A DNA stretch of 9,677 nucleotides from Deltaproteobacteria bacterium CG07_land_8_20_14_0_80_60_11 (GCA_002779455.1 PEWM01000284.1:1-9677); one strand, 5' to 3'. Shown: positions 1 through 7,238, counted from the stretch's first letter. Made by a program: numbers and translations. Notes: generated by a model from the letters alone, not told the origin.

Positions 1-1
1 A

Positions 2-589
2 CAGCAACTTTCTGCCTTGGAAGATAAATATCTCAATCTTAAGTTTCAGGTAATCGGCGTGTTGCAGCGCTACACTCCCGAAAGTCGCCAGTACCAGTTC
101 ATTCAACAGCAGATAGCGGCTATTCGAAAGCAGATCAAAGATCATGTGAGCACTTTATTGGCGCGGGATCTGGCCAGGCTTCGGGAACTGCAAGCAGAAG
201 AACAGGCCACCGATCAGACCATTATCGACATGAAGCCTCAGCTGGAGCAACTGCCCATTGCCGAGATGAACCTGGGGAATCTGGAACGGGACATCGATAT
301 CAAGCAGGCGATCTTGTCCGTTCTCCTGAAAAAATACCAGGACAGTCTGCTGGCCCGGAATACCGACGGCCGCCTGGAAAACGCCAAGATCCTGAGCCTG
401 GCGGCGCCGCCGCTGAAACCGGTGTTCCCCCTTCTGTGGCTTAACCTGATCCTGGGCCTGGTGTTCTCCGGGGTAATAAGTTTAAGTCTCGCCTTCTTCC
501 TGGAATACTGGGATGATTCCCTCAAGATCCCGGAAGACGTGGAGCGTTATCTGGGCCGCTCGGTCTTCGCCTCTATACCGGAACTCTAA
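2..589 (+). CDS. Wzz/GumC-type polysaccharide chain-length determinant, 3' part only
   Basis: The reading frame is open from the left window edge, so the start lies outside; 195 residues remain. Most of the fragment is charged, Gln/Glu/Arg/Leu-rich helix (about residues 1-115), as in the periplasmic coiled coil of Wzz/GumC proteins. A Pro-rich turn (APPLKP, about residues 135-140) leads into one strong membrane helix (about 144-168). A short cytoplasmic tail with the family pattern EDVERYLG and IPEL then ends the protein. The family (PF02706-type, often with a GNVR region) regulates polymer length and, in GumC/BceE-like forms, couples to outer-membrane export. The protein stops right after the tail, so no tyrosine-kinase (BY-kinase) domain is fused here; if one exists it is a separate gene outside the window. 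The next gene starts one base after this stop, which indicates a shared transcript. The family call is firm; the exact subfamily cannot be told from the C-terminus. Confidence -1.
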   Translation, partial: QQLSALEDKYLNLKFQVIGVLQRYTPESRQYQFIQQQIAAIRKQIKDHVSTLLARDLARLRELQAEEQATDQTIIDMKPQLEQLPIAEMNLGNLERDIDIKQAILSVLLKKYQDSLLARNTDGRLENAKILSLAAPPLKPVFPLLWLNLILGLVFSGVISLSLAFFLEYWDDSLKIPEDVERYLGRSVFASIPEL

Positions 590-590
590 A

Positions 591-2069
591 ATGAACGCTC
601 CCTGGGCAACCAGCAAGCCGAACCCCTTTCCACCGGGCCTCAGCTTCTGGTGGCTCTTGGCAGGGGTTTTTACCGGGTTGCTCTTCTTGCTGGGGATGCA
701 ACTCAATCTGCAGTGGTTTGCCTTCCTCTTCCTCGGATCCCTGATCTTGATCGCCTCCCTGGCGGTGACAGATAAGAAAGACTACTTTCTAATCTTATTT
801 GTCCTGGCCCTGCCGGTGTGGATCGGCAAACACCTCGACTTCCAGCCATCTCCTTACGGCATCTCCACCTTTGGGTTTCCCATCCATGTCAGTTTCCTGC
901 CCCTCACCGCCCTCTATGTGATCTGGGCGGTGCGTCAGGTGGCGGGGGAGGAGCCCGCCCCCCTATCCACCCGGGGGCTGTTGCCCCTGGCCGGGGTTTT
1001 CACGGCCGCAGCCGTTTCTGTCCTGGGGTCAACGGATAAGCTCTTTGCGGCCTTTGACCTCTTTGCCCTGGGCACCTCCATCCTGATTTTCATCTATGCC
1101 GCCAGCGAAATCCGGCGCCGGCGCGAACTTCGGCTGGTTCTGGGTCTCCTGATTTTTTCCGCGGCCCTCCAAGGAGCGATCGCCCTGGCCCAGTATCTCA
1201 CCGGCTCTACCCTGGGGCTCGACTTCTTCGGGGCTGCCAAGAAGTTATATGGTTACGCGGGCCTGGAAGTTGTCTCCCGGGTGGGCGGACTCATCGGCCA
1301 CCCCAACAACCTGGCCTTGTTCTTTGATCTGATGCTTCCCTTGAGTCTGAGTCTCCTGTTCTGCCCGATGCGCGGGCGCACCCGGTTCTTCCTGGCCGTG
1401 GCCGTATTCCTGCAACTGGCCGGGCTGAGCGTGACGTTTTCACGCGGGGGCATCATCGGCTCGGGGCTGGGGGTCCTGGCCCTGGCCGTTTTCCACGGGG
1501 CCCGGCGCTTCGGCCTCATACGAGCCTTTTTCATGGCGATGGCCGGGGCTTGGTTATTGGCGGCGATCCTGACGGTAGTTCCCAATCCCATTGAGAAAGG
1601 CTTGACCCGTACCGAACAGACCGTCCCTGGCCGATTGCGGTTGACCGGGATTGCCCTTACCATGATTCGGCACCATCCGTTCTTCGGGGTAGGGTTAAAC
1701 AACTTCACCCATGCTTCCCGGCAGTACGATTTTACCCGGGAACAGGTCGTCTCCGCCTGGAACTCGCCGGTCCACAACCTCTTCTTGTTTATTGCCGGGG
1801 AGATCGGCCTGGTGGGCCTGATCTGCTTCGCGGTCTTCCTCGGGCAAGCGCTGATGGCCCTGATTCCCGCCATGCGCGCCCCTGATCCGTTTATCTTCAG
1901 TGTGGGGGGAGGCCTGTTTTTCGGCCTGCTGGCTTTTCTCATCCACGCCCAGGTAGATTACAGCATATGGACCCAAAACCGCCCGTTATGGTTCTTCTTG
2001 GGCCTGGCCATGTGTATGTGGCGTTTTGGCAGGCCGGCGACGGCAACTGCCGCGCCACAATTTCCCTGA
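591..2069 (+). CDS. O-antigen ligase / Wzy polymerase family membrane protein
   Basis: 492 residues, almost entirely membrane helices, with the periplasmic loop typical of the Wzy_C (PF04932) family. Visible family signatures are GHPNN at about 236-240, FSRGG at 283-287, a GRLRLTG...HHPFFGVGLNNF stretch at 347-372, and PVHNLFLFIAGEIGLVG around 393-409; the His-Asn of the last is characteristic. Such proteins either polymerise lipid-linked repeat units (Wzy) or transfer the chain to an acceptor (WaaL-like). Sequence alone does not separate the two, but the neighbouring flippase and chain-length gene favour a polymerase role. I chose the ATG at 591, one base after the upstream stop, over the longer frame open from 513: the extra 26 residues overlap the upstream coding sequence and are Arg/Ser-rich rather than membrane-like. 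No clear Shine-Dalgarno precedes it, so translational coupling to the upstream gene is likely. Family call firm, polymerase versus ligase open. Confidence -1.
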   Translation: MNAPWATSKPNPFPPGLSFWWLLAGVFTGLLFLLGMQLNLQWFAFLFLGSLILIASLAVTDKKDYFLILFVLALPVWIGKHLDFQPSPYGISTFGFPIHVSFLPLTALYVIWAVRQVAGEEPAPLSTRGLLPLAGVFTAAAVSVLGSTDKLFAAFDLFALGTSILIFIYAASEIRRRRELRLVLGLLIFSAALQGAIALAQYLTGSTLGLDFFGAAKKLYGYAGLEVVSRVGGLIGHPNNLALFFDLMLPLSLSLLFCPMRGRTRFFLAVAVFLQLAGLSVTFSRGGIIGSGLGVLALAVFHGARRFGLIRAFFMAMAGAWLLAAILTVVPNPIEKGLTRTEQTVPGRLRLTGIALTMIRHHPFFGVGLNNFTHASRQYDFTREQVVSAWNSPVHNLFLFIAGEIGLVGLICFAVFLGQALMALIPAMRAPDPFIFSVGGGLFFGLLAFLIHAQVDYSIWTQNRPLWFFLGLAMCMWRFGRPATATAAPQFP

Positions 2070-2138
2070 GCCCATCAATGCCACCTGGGGAACGCCGTCC
2101 CATGACCCCTTCGGGATCAAAACAAAACAGTTCTGCAT

Positions 2139-2151
2139 GGGCCTTGGGCCC
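2139..2151. repeat. Small palindrome in the 2070-2302 intergenic gap
   Basis: GGGCC-TTG-GGCCC forms a 5-bp stem, extended to 6 bp by the flanking T and A. It lies about 70 bases after the stop of the ligase/polymerase gene. No T-run follows on either strand, so it does not look like an intrinsic terminator. It may belong to the same repeat-rich segment as the two hairpins at 2179-2199 and 2225-2250. Confidence -1.
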
Positions 2152-2178
2152 ACCCGTAAAGCATGAAAAGATCTGGTG

Positions 2179-2199
2179 GCACAGGTTTTCAACCTGTGC
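2179..2199. repeat. REP-like hairpin 1
   Basis: GCACAGGTT-TTC-AACCTGTGC is a perfect 9-bp inverted repeat with a 3-base loop. It is preceded by GGTG, and no T-run follows, which argues against a simple terminator. Perfect short palindromes of this kind in gaps between genes are typical of repetitive extragenic palindromes. Copy number elsewhere in the genome cannot be seen from here. Confidence -1.
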
Positions 2200-2224
2200 T
2201 GAGGAACTTTTCAAGGCAGGGAAA

Positions 2225-2250
2225 TGTGGCAGGTGAGGACGCCTGCCGTA
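2225..2250. repeat. REP-like hairpin 2
   Basis: The core GGCAGGTG-AGGA-CGCCTGCC pairs over 8 bp with one G-T wobble and a 4-base loop. Weaker pairs extend the stem outward to the T at 2225 and the A at 2250. It sits 25 bases after hairpin 1, giving a two-hairpin arrangement like REP doublets. It lies 50-80 bases before the flippase start and could also affect the leader of that mRNA. Confidence -1.
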
Positions 2251-2267
2251 CATTCTCCCCAAAAAGG

Positions 2268-2282
2268 TCGGCGGGGAGCCGA
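2268..2282 (+). other. Hairpin in the flippase leader
   Basis: TCGGC-GGGGA-GCCGA forms a 5-bp stem with a 5-base loop; a flanking GG and CC can add pairs across a small bulge. It ends 20 bases before the flippase ATG. The purine-rich loop GGGGA is too far from the start (25 bases) to be a normal ribosome binding site. It may be a third unit of the repeat cluster or a leader structure. Confidence -1.
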
Positions 2283-2302
2283 AACCTGAAAATGGGATTG
2301 TC

Positions 2303-3751
2303 ATGACTACCCCGCGGTTCGTCCGCAACAGTGTCTTGCTGGTCGCCGTCGAAATCATTACCAAAACCCTCGGGGTGGTTTTCTTTGCCTTGATCGCCCG
2401 CTTTTTGGGCGCCGGGGAGGTGGGGCTTTACGCCTTTGCCCTGGCCGTGGCCAATTTTATCGTGATCCCGGCCAGGTTCGGCTTCGAAAATCTGGTCCAG
2501 CGGGAGGTGGGCCGTGAGCCTGCCAATACCCGCCAATATCTCTGGGGCGTCGGCGTCGTCAAGGGCCTCATCTCCTTGGGAATCCTGGGTTTGTTTTGCC
2601 TTGCCTTAGCGGTTACCGAAAGGAAAGACCTGACCATCCTGCTTCTCGCGGCCGGCTTCACCCTGATGTTTTCCTTCATGGAATTTCTGAACGCCTTCTT
2701 CCGGGCCAATCAAAGACCGGAATTCGAACTGGCGGTGCGCCTCCTGTTCTCGCTGAGCAACCTCTTGCTGGGTCTCCTGGTGCTTTATGCCGGTTGGCGT
2801 TTGCCGGGGGTGTTGTTAGTGCAGCTGGTCAATGTGGCCGTGGCGGGAATCATCGGAACCTTAATCCTGGCCCAAATCGCCCCTCCGGGGAGATGTGTCT
2901 GGAATTGGCAGGTCCTTTGGGGTTATGTGACCGCCGCCACGCCCTTTGCCGGCATCCTGTTGTCTCTGTATTTCAGCAATCAAATCGGCATCATTGTCCT
3001 GAAGCTGTTCGCGGGGGCCACGGAAGTGGGGTATTTTGCCGCAGCCTTGAGGCTCTTCGATAACCTGACGTTGATCCCCGCCGCGATCATGGGGGCCTTT
3101 TTGCCCATGATGAGTCAGCTTTATGTCAGGTCGGTGGGCGGCTTTGCCCGGACCCTGCGCTTCACCGTGAAATACCTGTTTATCCTGTCGGTTCCCCCGG
3201 TAGTAATTATGGCAATTCTGGCTCGTCCCATCGTGGTGTTTCTCTATGGCGAGTCTTTCCTGCCTTCAGCTCCGGCGCTGCAGATTCTCTCGCTGCCCCT
3301 CTTGTTCAGCTTCTGGAACTATGCCTGCACCAATGTGCTGATTGCCCGGAACGAGGAAGGACCGCTCCTGTGGTTGACCTGGCTCACCGCCGGCATTCAC
3401 GTGACCGCCAATCTCCTCTTTATTGCGGCCTTCTCCTACCTCGGCGCCTGCTTGGCCATACTGACCACCCAAGGAATCTTTGGGATTATCCTCTATGCTT
3501 TGCAATTGCGTCGATACCTGCGTGCCGGCGCCTTGTTAAAACTCATGGCCTCGCCCGTCCTCAGTGGGGCCATGATGGGGTTGGCGGTTTTCCTGGCCAG
3601 GGACTGGAATTTGTTACTGTCCATTTCCCTCGGCCTTTTAATCTACAGTGGAGGGGTGCTGGCTTTGGGAACCATGAGCCGGGAAGAAATGGACCGCTTA
3701 CACACCATGGTGTCCAGCGGTTCATCCGACCTTCCCGGAATCGCGGGATAG
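2303..3751 (+). CDS. Wzx-type polysaccharide flippase (MOP superfamily)
   Basis: 482 residues with about 12-14 membrane helices spread along the whole length, the normal size for a Wzx/RfbX-type exporter (Polysacc_synt, PF01943/PF13440). Family-typical stretches include ARFLGAGEVGLYAFALA near residues 32-48, an arginine-rich loop with REVGREPANTRQY near 67-79, and EVGYFAAALRLFDNL near 241-255. The last is the conserved amphipathic segment that begins the second half of these proteins. The role is to flip undecaprenyl-linked repeat units from the cytoplasmic to the periplasmic side of the inner membrane, feeding the polymerase encoded just upstream. The start is ATG with only a weak GGGA about 5 bases before it. 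It is the last plus-strand gene before the convergent junction. The 233-base gap before it is filled with hairpins, so it may be expressed partly apart from the two upstream genes. Family call firm; the sugar transported is unknown. Confidence -1.
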   Translation: MTTPRFVRNSVLLVAVEIITKTLGVVFFALIARFLGAGEVGLYAFALAVANFIVIPARFGFENLVQREVGREPANTRQYLWGVGVVKGLISLGILGLFCLALAVTERKDLTILLLAAGFTLMFSFMEFLNAFFRANQRPEFELAVRLLFSLSNLLLGLLVLYAGWRLPGVLLVQLVNVAVAGIIGTLILAQIAPPGRCVWNWQVLWGYVTAATPFAGILLSLYFSNQIGIIVLKLFAGATEVGYFAAALRLFDNLTLIPAAIMGAFLPMMSQLYVRSVGGFARTLRFTVKYLFILSVPPVVIMAILARPIVVFLYGESFLPSAPALQILSLPLLFSFWNYACTNVLIARNEEGPLLWLTWLTAGIHVTANLLFIAAFSYLGACLAILTTQGIFGIILYALQLRRYLRAGALLKLMASPVLSGAMMGLAVFLARDWNLLLSISLGLLIYSGGVLALGTMSREEMDRLHTMVSSGSSDLPGIAG

Positions 3752-3789
3752 GGGGATTGTCAAAAAAACTGGATTAGGCCGATCCCTGA

Positions 3790-3921
3790 TCCGCCGGGAA
3801 GCCGGGATGGTTTCGCGCCGTGCCGGAACGGCAACTGCAAGCCGGGGTTTTTGCCATCACGTTTGGCAACCCCGATGATATTCCCTGGCAGCGCAACGTC
3901 AATATCCGCGTCCAGGTATAA
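3790..3921 (+). pseudogene. Orphan C-terminal coding fragment, family not recognised
   Basis: The frame is open for 43 sense codons and then stops with TAA at 3919-3921; an in-frame TGA at 3787-3789 closes it upstream. No good start codon or ribosome binding site is present; the only candidate is a GTG at 3820. The translation looks like real protein, not a shadow: it contains GWFRAVPERQLQAG, FAITFGNPDDIPWQR and NVNIRVQV, a pattern of alternating hydrophobic residues like the last strands of a beta-sandwich domain. It is most likely the 3' remnant of a gene whose body was lost, stranded between the flippase and the deacetylase. I do not recognise the family, and a chance open frame is not excluded. 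Confidence -1.
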
Positions 3922-3944
3922 GGATGCTCTCAAAGCTCCCTTAT
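3918..3944. terminator. Possible structure at the convergent junction
   Basis: ATAAGG (3918-3923) pairs with CCTTAT (3939-3944). After a 2x2 internal loop, GCT pairs with AGC around a 5-base loop. The outer arms contain the stop codon of the orphan fragment on the plus strand and the stop codon of the deacetylase on the minus strand. It is placed where a two-way terminator would be expected, but neither side has a T-run and the stem is weak, so the call is tentative. Confidence -1.
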
Positions 3945-5239
3945 GCCCCGGTCTTCGCCGCCGCGGATTTCTTCCATCTTAAGCAGGCTAGCCATATGCC
4001 TAAAGATACACCCAGGGCGCCCATCAGGATCTCAATCTTCTTATATTCGATTTTCGCAGCAAATATCATATAGAACGAGAGGCTGCATACAATGATAAGG
4101 CTGAGATATTTGAAAATCTTATCAATTATCATAGAGAGTGAAAAGGAAATTAAAGTTAATAAGTAAGTAATAATAAGACTTAATATTAATATTATCAAAT
4201 AAAATGAGCCAACATACATGATATTTATTATTCGCAAGCCAGTCAAATTCAAAAATATATTTCTGAAACCGAGGTTAAAAGCGGATTCAGCAGATATATA
4301 GAACCCATAATGGGGGGGCCACCATGCCGGCTTTAGATGGAATAATTGAAGATAATATTTATTATTGATAAACCGTTCCATGCTCAGGTCAACATTCTCC
4401 TGGAGGAGTTGGCTGATTGACCTAACTCTGATATCTTCCTGCGAATTAATCCATGACAACAATTGGTTAAATTCATCGAGTGAAGTCTTGTAATTAATTT
4501 TCTCCGCTTCTTTAGTTTCATCTATGCCGATAAAATCGTATTGATGAAACATGACACAAATAATAGGATGGTAATCCACAATTTTGCGCGCATATTTAAT
4601 AACATCCCTTAATTGAGCCAGGGTACAGGTCTCAGGTAAAATCTTTAAGGAAGTAAACGGGACCGTTTGCCCCCGTACGCTTGCAGAGAGACAGCGGAAA
4701 TTCAATTTTTCAAGAATTTTTAGCGTATTGGCATCATAACTGTTATACGGCGGAACAAAGGTAATGATAGGCGCACCGAGAATTTTTTCAAGAAATACCT
4801 TTCCTATCCTGATTTTATGCAACTGGCTATCGTAATCCAGGCCCTCATATTCAGTGTACCAGCCGTGAGCATAGCTCTGCCTCTGATGCGAATGGCCGTG
4901 TTGAGCTGCATCCATGGCCCCCGCCGCCATGGCTTGCCGGGCGATTTCCGCCTTGGCGGCGGTCAGGGGGATTACCTCTTGCGGGTTAATATCGAGATAG
5001 TCCACTGCCTTTACAAAGGGAATAATGCTAAAAGTGCAGCAGGCCTTATATCGACTGAAGGCCTGAAGGATTTTTTCCTCCAGATCAGTGTTGCTGCGAC
5101 TGGAATAATCATCATATCTGAAAACAATGGTTACCCGGGGAGGACTGATCGTGGCATTCCCCCGGCCCGCCGACCAGATCAAAACGGCAAGAAGGCTGGA
5201 GATAACCATAACGATGCGGTGCATGCTAAGAGTCTTCAT
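3941..5239 (-). CDS. NodB/DUF2334-like polysaccharide deacetylase with C-terminal membrane domain
   Basis: 432 residues from the chosen ATG. A signal peptide or anchor (basic start, hydrophobic core, end near residue 29) is followed by a deacetylase-like domain: FRYDDYSS with paired Asp at 43-44, HGHSHQ at 114-119, FVPPYNSYD at 161-169 and FHQYDF at 231-236. These match the metal-binding and active-site motifs of carbohydrate esterase family 4 or DUF2334 proteins, which remove N- or O-acetyl groups from polysaccharides. The usual Arg of the RxPY motif is absent, as in DUF2334-type variants. Three membrane helices follow at about 338-368, 376-395 and 403-421, so the catalytic part probably sits in the periplasm, tethered to the inner membrane. 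The frame runs back to a TTG at 5359, but the extra 40 residues would bury the signal peptide; the ATGs at 5239 or 5224 fit better, though neither has a clear ribosome binding site. About 3990-4700 is very AT-rich, unlike every neighbour. Family good, substrate unknown. Confidence -1.
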   Translation of the reverse strand: MKTLSMHRIVMVISSLLAVLIWSAGRGNATISPPRVTIVFRYDDYSSRSNTDLEEKILQAFSRYKACCTFSIIPFVKAVDYLDINPQEVIPLTAAKAEIARQAMAAGAMDAAQHGHSHQRQSYAHGWYTEYEGLDYDSQLHKIRIGKVFLEKILGAPIITFVPPYNSYDANTLKILEKLNFRCLSASVRGQTVPFTSLKILPETCTLAQLRDVIKYARKIVDYHPIICVMFHQYDFIGIDETKEAEKINYKTSLDEFNQLLSWINSQEDIRVRSISQLLQENVDLSMERFINNKYYLQLFHLKPAWWPPHYGFYISAESAFNLGFRNIFLNLTGLRIINIMYVGSFYLIILILSLIITYLLTLISFSLSMIIDKIFKYLSLIIVCSLSFYMIFAAKIEYKKIEILMGALGVSLGIWLACLRWKKSAAAKTGA

Positions 5240-5375
5240 AGAAATAAAGCAAGAAGTCGGATAAGTATTTTGTCGCCCGGAAACAGGAAGTCTAAGTATG
5301 CCCGGATGATAATGACTCCAAGCCTGCGGGTAACGGAGTAAAGCTCCTCCTTCCGCCAAAATATCCGGGCCGACT
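5240..5375 (-). other. Leader region between hydrolase and deacetylase genes
   Basis: 136 bases with no convincing gene, promoter or terminator. The minus strand carries a strong Shine-Dalgarno-like AAGGAGGAG at about 5346-5354, but no start codon lies at normal distance after it. The TTG that opens the longer deacetylase frame is upstream of it. The gap is long enough to hold a promoter for the deacetylase, but no clear -35/-10 pair was found. Confidence -1.
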
Positions 5376-7238
5376 CTACCGTTGGGCCCGGAAGTCCAAT
5401 ACCGTCAGAGAATGAGCCCCAAAGCTGTAAGAGAAACTGGCGCCGGCGTTGGTGATTTGGCCGGGCCGCGGCGACACCGTCGAGGCAAGGTTCTCATTGT
5501 GATCCATAACGCTATTCCCGGACAGCGTCCAAACCTGGGCCCCGGCTTGGGGCGTGAATCCCTGGAACCGGATGGCCGTGGGCATGGCGCCCGACAGTGA
5601 CCGGTTAATCACCATCAGGGAAAGACGGCCTCGCTCCGGGGAACTGAACGCCACCGCGTGCAGGAGGGGAACGGCAGACTTGGCCTTGACGTTGGTGACC
5701 TGGGCCACGGCAAAGGCGGGAGAACTGACGCGCGTCGCCACCACCGCAGGCCCCAAATGATTCATGATGAGGTCCAGGGCATGGTAATGGGGGCGGATGG
5801 TCCTGGTTTCCGTCTTCCAGTTGTAGCCTAGGGCGGCAGTGGGATTACTGCCGTGGAGATTCCAGGACGCGGCCAGGGTGATGCCGAGCTCGGAGCTGCT
5901 CTCCAGGAGGCCCAGGAGGAGATCGGCGTCATAGATTGCCCGGGCGAGATTGGCATAGTCCCGGGGATCATTGGAGGCTTCGGGCCAGATGCCATACTCC
6001 GTGATGGCGATGCCGATGGGCTTTCCGGGCAGAGAGTTGGCCGCAATCACCTGCCTGATCTCCCGGAGATCGGCCATGGCCTGGCCGGCCCCGGCCATCA
6101 CCGCGGTAAACCAGGGTTCACCCGGGTAGAGGGCCTGCTCCTGGCCGCCGGCGGGATAGTATGGGTGAATGATGAGGAAATCCAGATAATCCCTGGCAGC
6201 TTTGACCACCACCGGGTTCCAGGCATCCGTCGCATCCGCGTCGCCCCGGCCCCGGGGGGACGTCAGGCCCACCGCCCCCACCTTGAGGTGGGGATCGACG
6301 CCTTTCATGGCCCTGGCAAAGGCCACAAAATCCTGGGCGTACCGGCGGGCGGAGGTGACCCCGATTTCGTTCCGGTCATACACCTCGTTGCCCACTTCCC
6401 AATAAGTCACGCCAAAGGGTTGGGGATACCCCAGGGCCACGCGCTTCCGGGCCCAGAAGCCCACGGTCTGCCAGTCATGCCCCTCCTCGTCCGCTCCCAG
6501 GGGCCGGGGGTCATCGGGCCGGCCATTGGCCAAGGCGACCCAGGCGGCGGCCCGTTTGATTTTTTGGCTGAGAGAGACCCGGGTGGAAAGCTTGCCTTCC
6601 TTATCCAGACCGGTGCTGTAATTCACGGTAAAAAGCGCTTGGGCCTTGAGGGATTGCACCAATTTCAGGTGTTCGATGGCGCCGTAGTTGTTGGAGAACC
6701 ACTCGGGTTGTCCCATCCTCGCTTCCGGGCGCACCGAGGCGCCGGCCGGATGGAGGCCTTGTAACCCGGAGACTCCCTCCAGCCGGTTGCCAGCCCGATA
6801 CCGAAAGTGAAACAGGTCCCCGAACTGACCGCCGTGGGTATCCACCAGCCGCGCCGCTTTGACCGTTTGCCAATCGGGGATGCCCTCCAGGATAAGGGTG
6901 GCAGAGTCGGGGGTCACCGGAGCCGTGGTCTTGAGGCCGATGCCGTCCTCCCAGAGATAGAGGTCGGAGACGCTGCCGCCGGGGAAGCGCACGATGGTGG
7001 GAGTGATGGGGTTGATCAAGGGTCTGACGGCCGGATCGATATCGTTAAGCCTGGAGTTCCACAGACTATTGCCGGCAAAGAGAAGGTTCTGCCCGAACAG
7101 CAACGGGTTCACGGTGTTGACCGTGACCGCCGCATTAACCGTAATCCTGGCTTCTTCATCCTGAGCACCAGCCGGAGTCCCGCTGGCCATGAGCAGAGAT
7201 ATAAAGAGTACCAACAAACTGCCGACGTGTTCAGCCAT
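5376..7238 (-). CDS. Secreted clan GH-A glycoside hydrolase, arabinofuranosidase/GH39/GH79-like
   Basis: 620 residues. An N-terminal hydrophobic segment ending in ASGTPAGAQ (residues 18-26) looks like a cleaved signal peptide, although its first residues lack the usual Lys/Arg. The domain opens with VNPLLFGQN (43-51) and IVRFPGGSVSDLYLWEDG (82-99), as in GH51, GH39 and GH79-type barrels. TYWEVGNEVY (278-287) supplies the Asn-Glu pair of clan GH-A, with E285 the likely acid/base. IIHPYY (356-361) follows, and AITEYG (411-416) gives E414 as the likely nucleophile. Residues from about 500 to the end form a beta-rich C-terminal domain ending in HSLTVLDF, as in arabinofuranosidases. The ATG is fixed by an in-frame TAA directly before it. 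It probably cuts the polymer made by this locus in the periplasm or outside the cell, comparable to PslG in Psl synthesis; that role is inference. The exact GH family and linkage cannot be settled by eye. Confidence -1.
   Translation of the reverse strand: MAEHVGSLLVLFISLLMASGTPAGAQDEEARITVNAAVTVNTVNPLLFGQNLLFAGNSLWNSRLNDIDPAVRPLINPITPTIVRFPGGSVSDLYLWEDGIGLKTTAPVTPDSATLILEGIPDWQTVKAARLVDTHGGQFGDLFHFRYRAGNRLEGVSGLQGLHPAGASVRPEARMGQPEWFSNNYGAIEHLKLVQSLKAQALFTVNYSTGLDKEGKLSTRVSLSQKIKRAAAWVALANGRPDDPRPLGADEEGHDWQTVGFWARKRVALGYPQPFGVTYWEVGNEVYDRNEIGVTSARRYAQDFVAFARAMKGVDPHLKVGAVGLTSPRGRGDADATDAWNPVVVKAARDYLDFLIIHPYYPAGGQEQALYPGEPWFTAVMAGAGQAMADLREIRQVIAANSLPGKPIGIAITEYGIWPEASNDPRDYANLARAIYDADLLLGLLESSSELGITLAASWNLHGSNPTAALGYNWKTETRTIRPHYHALDLIMNHLGPAVVATRVSSPAFAVAQVTNVKAKSAVPLLHAVAFSSPERGRLSLMVINRSLSGAMPTAIRFQGFTPQAGAQVWTLSGNSVMDHNENLASTVSPRPGQITNAGASFSYSFGAHSLTVLDFRAQR

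Noticed and set aside
1253..1942. Open frame of 229 codons on the minus strand
   Set aside because: It is antisense to the ligase/polymerase gene. The Arg/Pro/Thr-rich product is the usual shadow of membrane-helix codons.
1967..2236. Open frame of 89 codons running from the ligase end into the gap
   Set aside because: It starts inside the ligase/polymerase gene and its second half is just the translated hairpin repeats; it has no ribosome binding site.
3843..3874. Inverted repeat CGGGGTT...AACCCCG as a terminator of the flippase gene
   Set aside because: The 7-bp arms and inner GCCA/TGGC pairs can form, but a 3-base bulge interrupts the stem, no T-run follows, and it lies inside the orphan coding fragment.
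5240..5359. 40-residue N-terminal extension of the deacetylase from a TTG
   Set aside because: It would place the signal peptide internally, it is not membrane- or domain-like, and the strong AAGGAGGAG lies after the TTG rather than before it.
5853..6764. Open frame of 303 codons on the plus strand
   Set aside because: It is antisense to the glycoside hydrolase, which has both catalytic Glu motifs. The Gly/Pro/His-rich product shows no domain.
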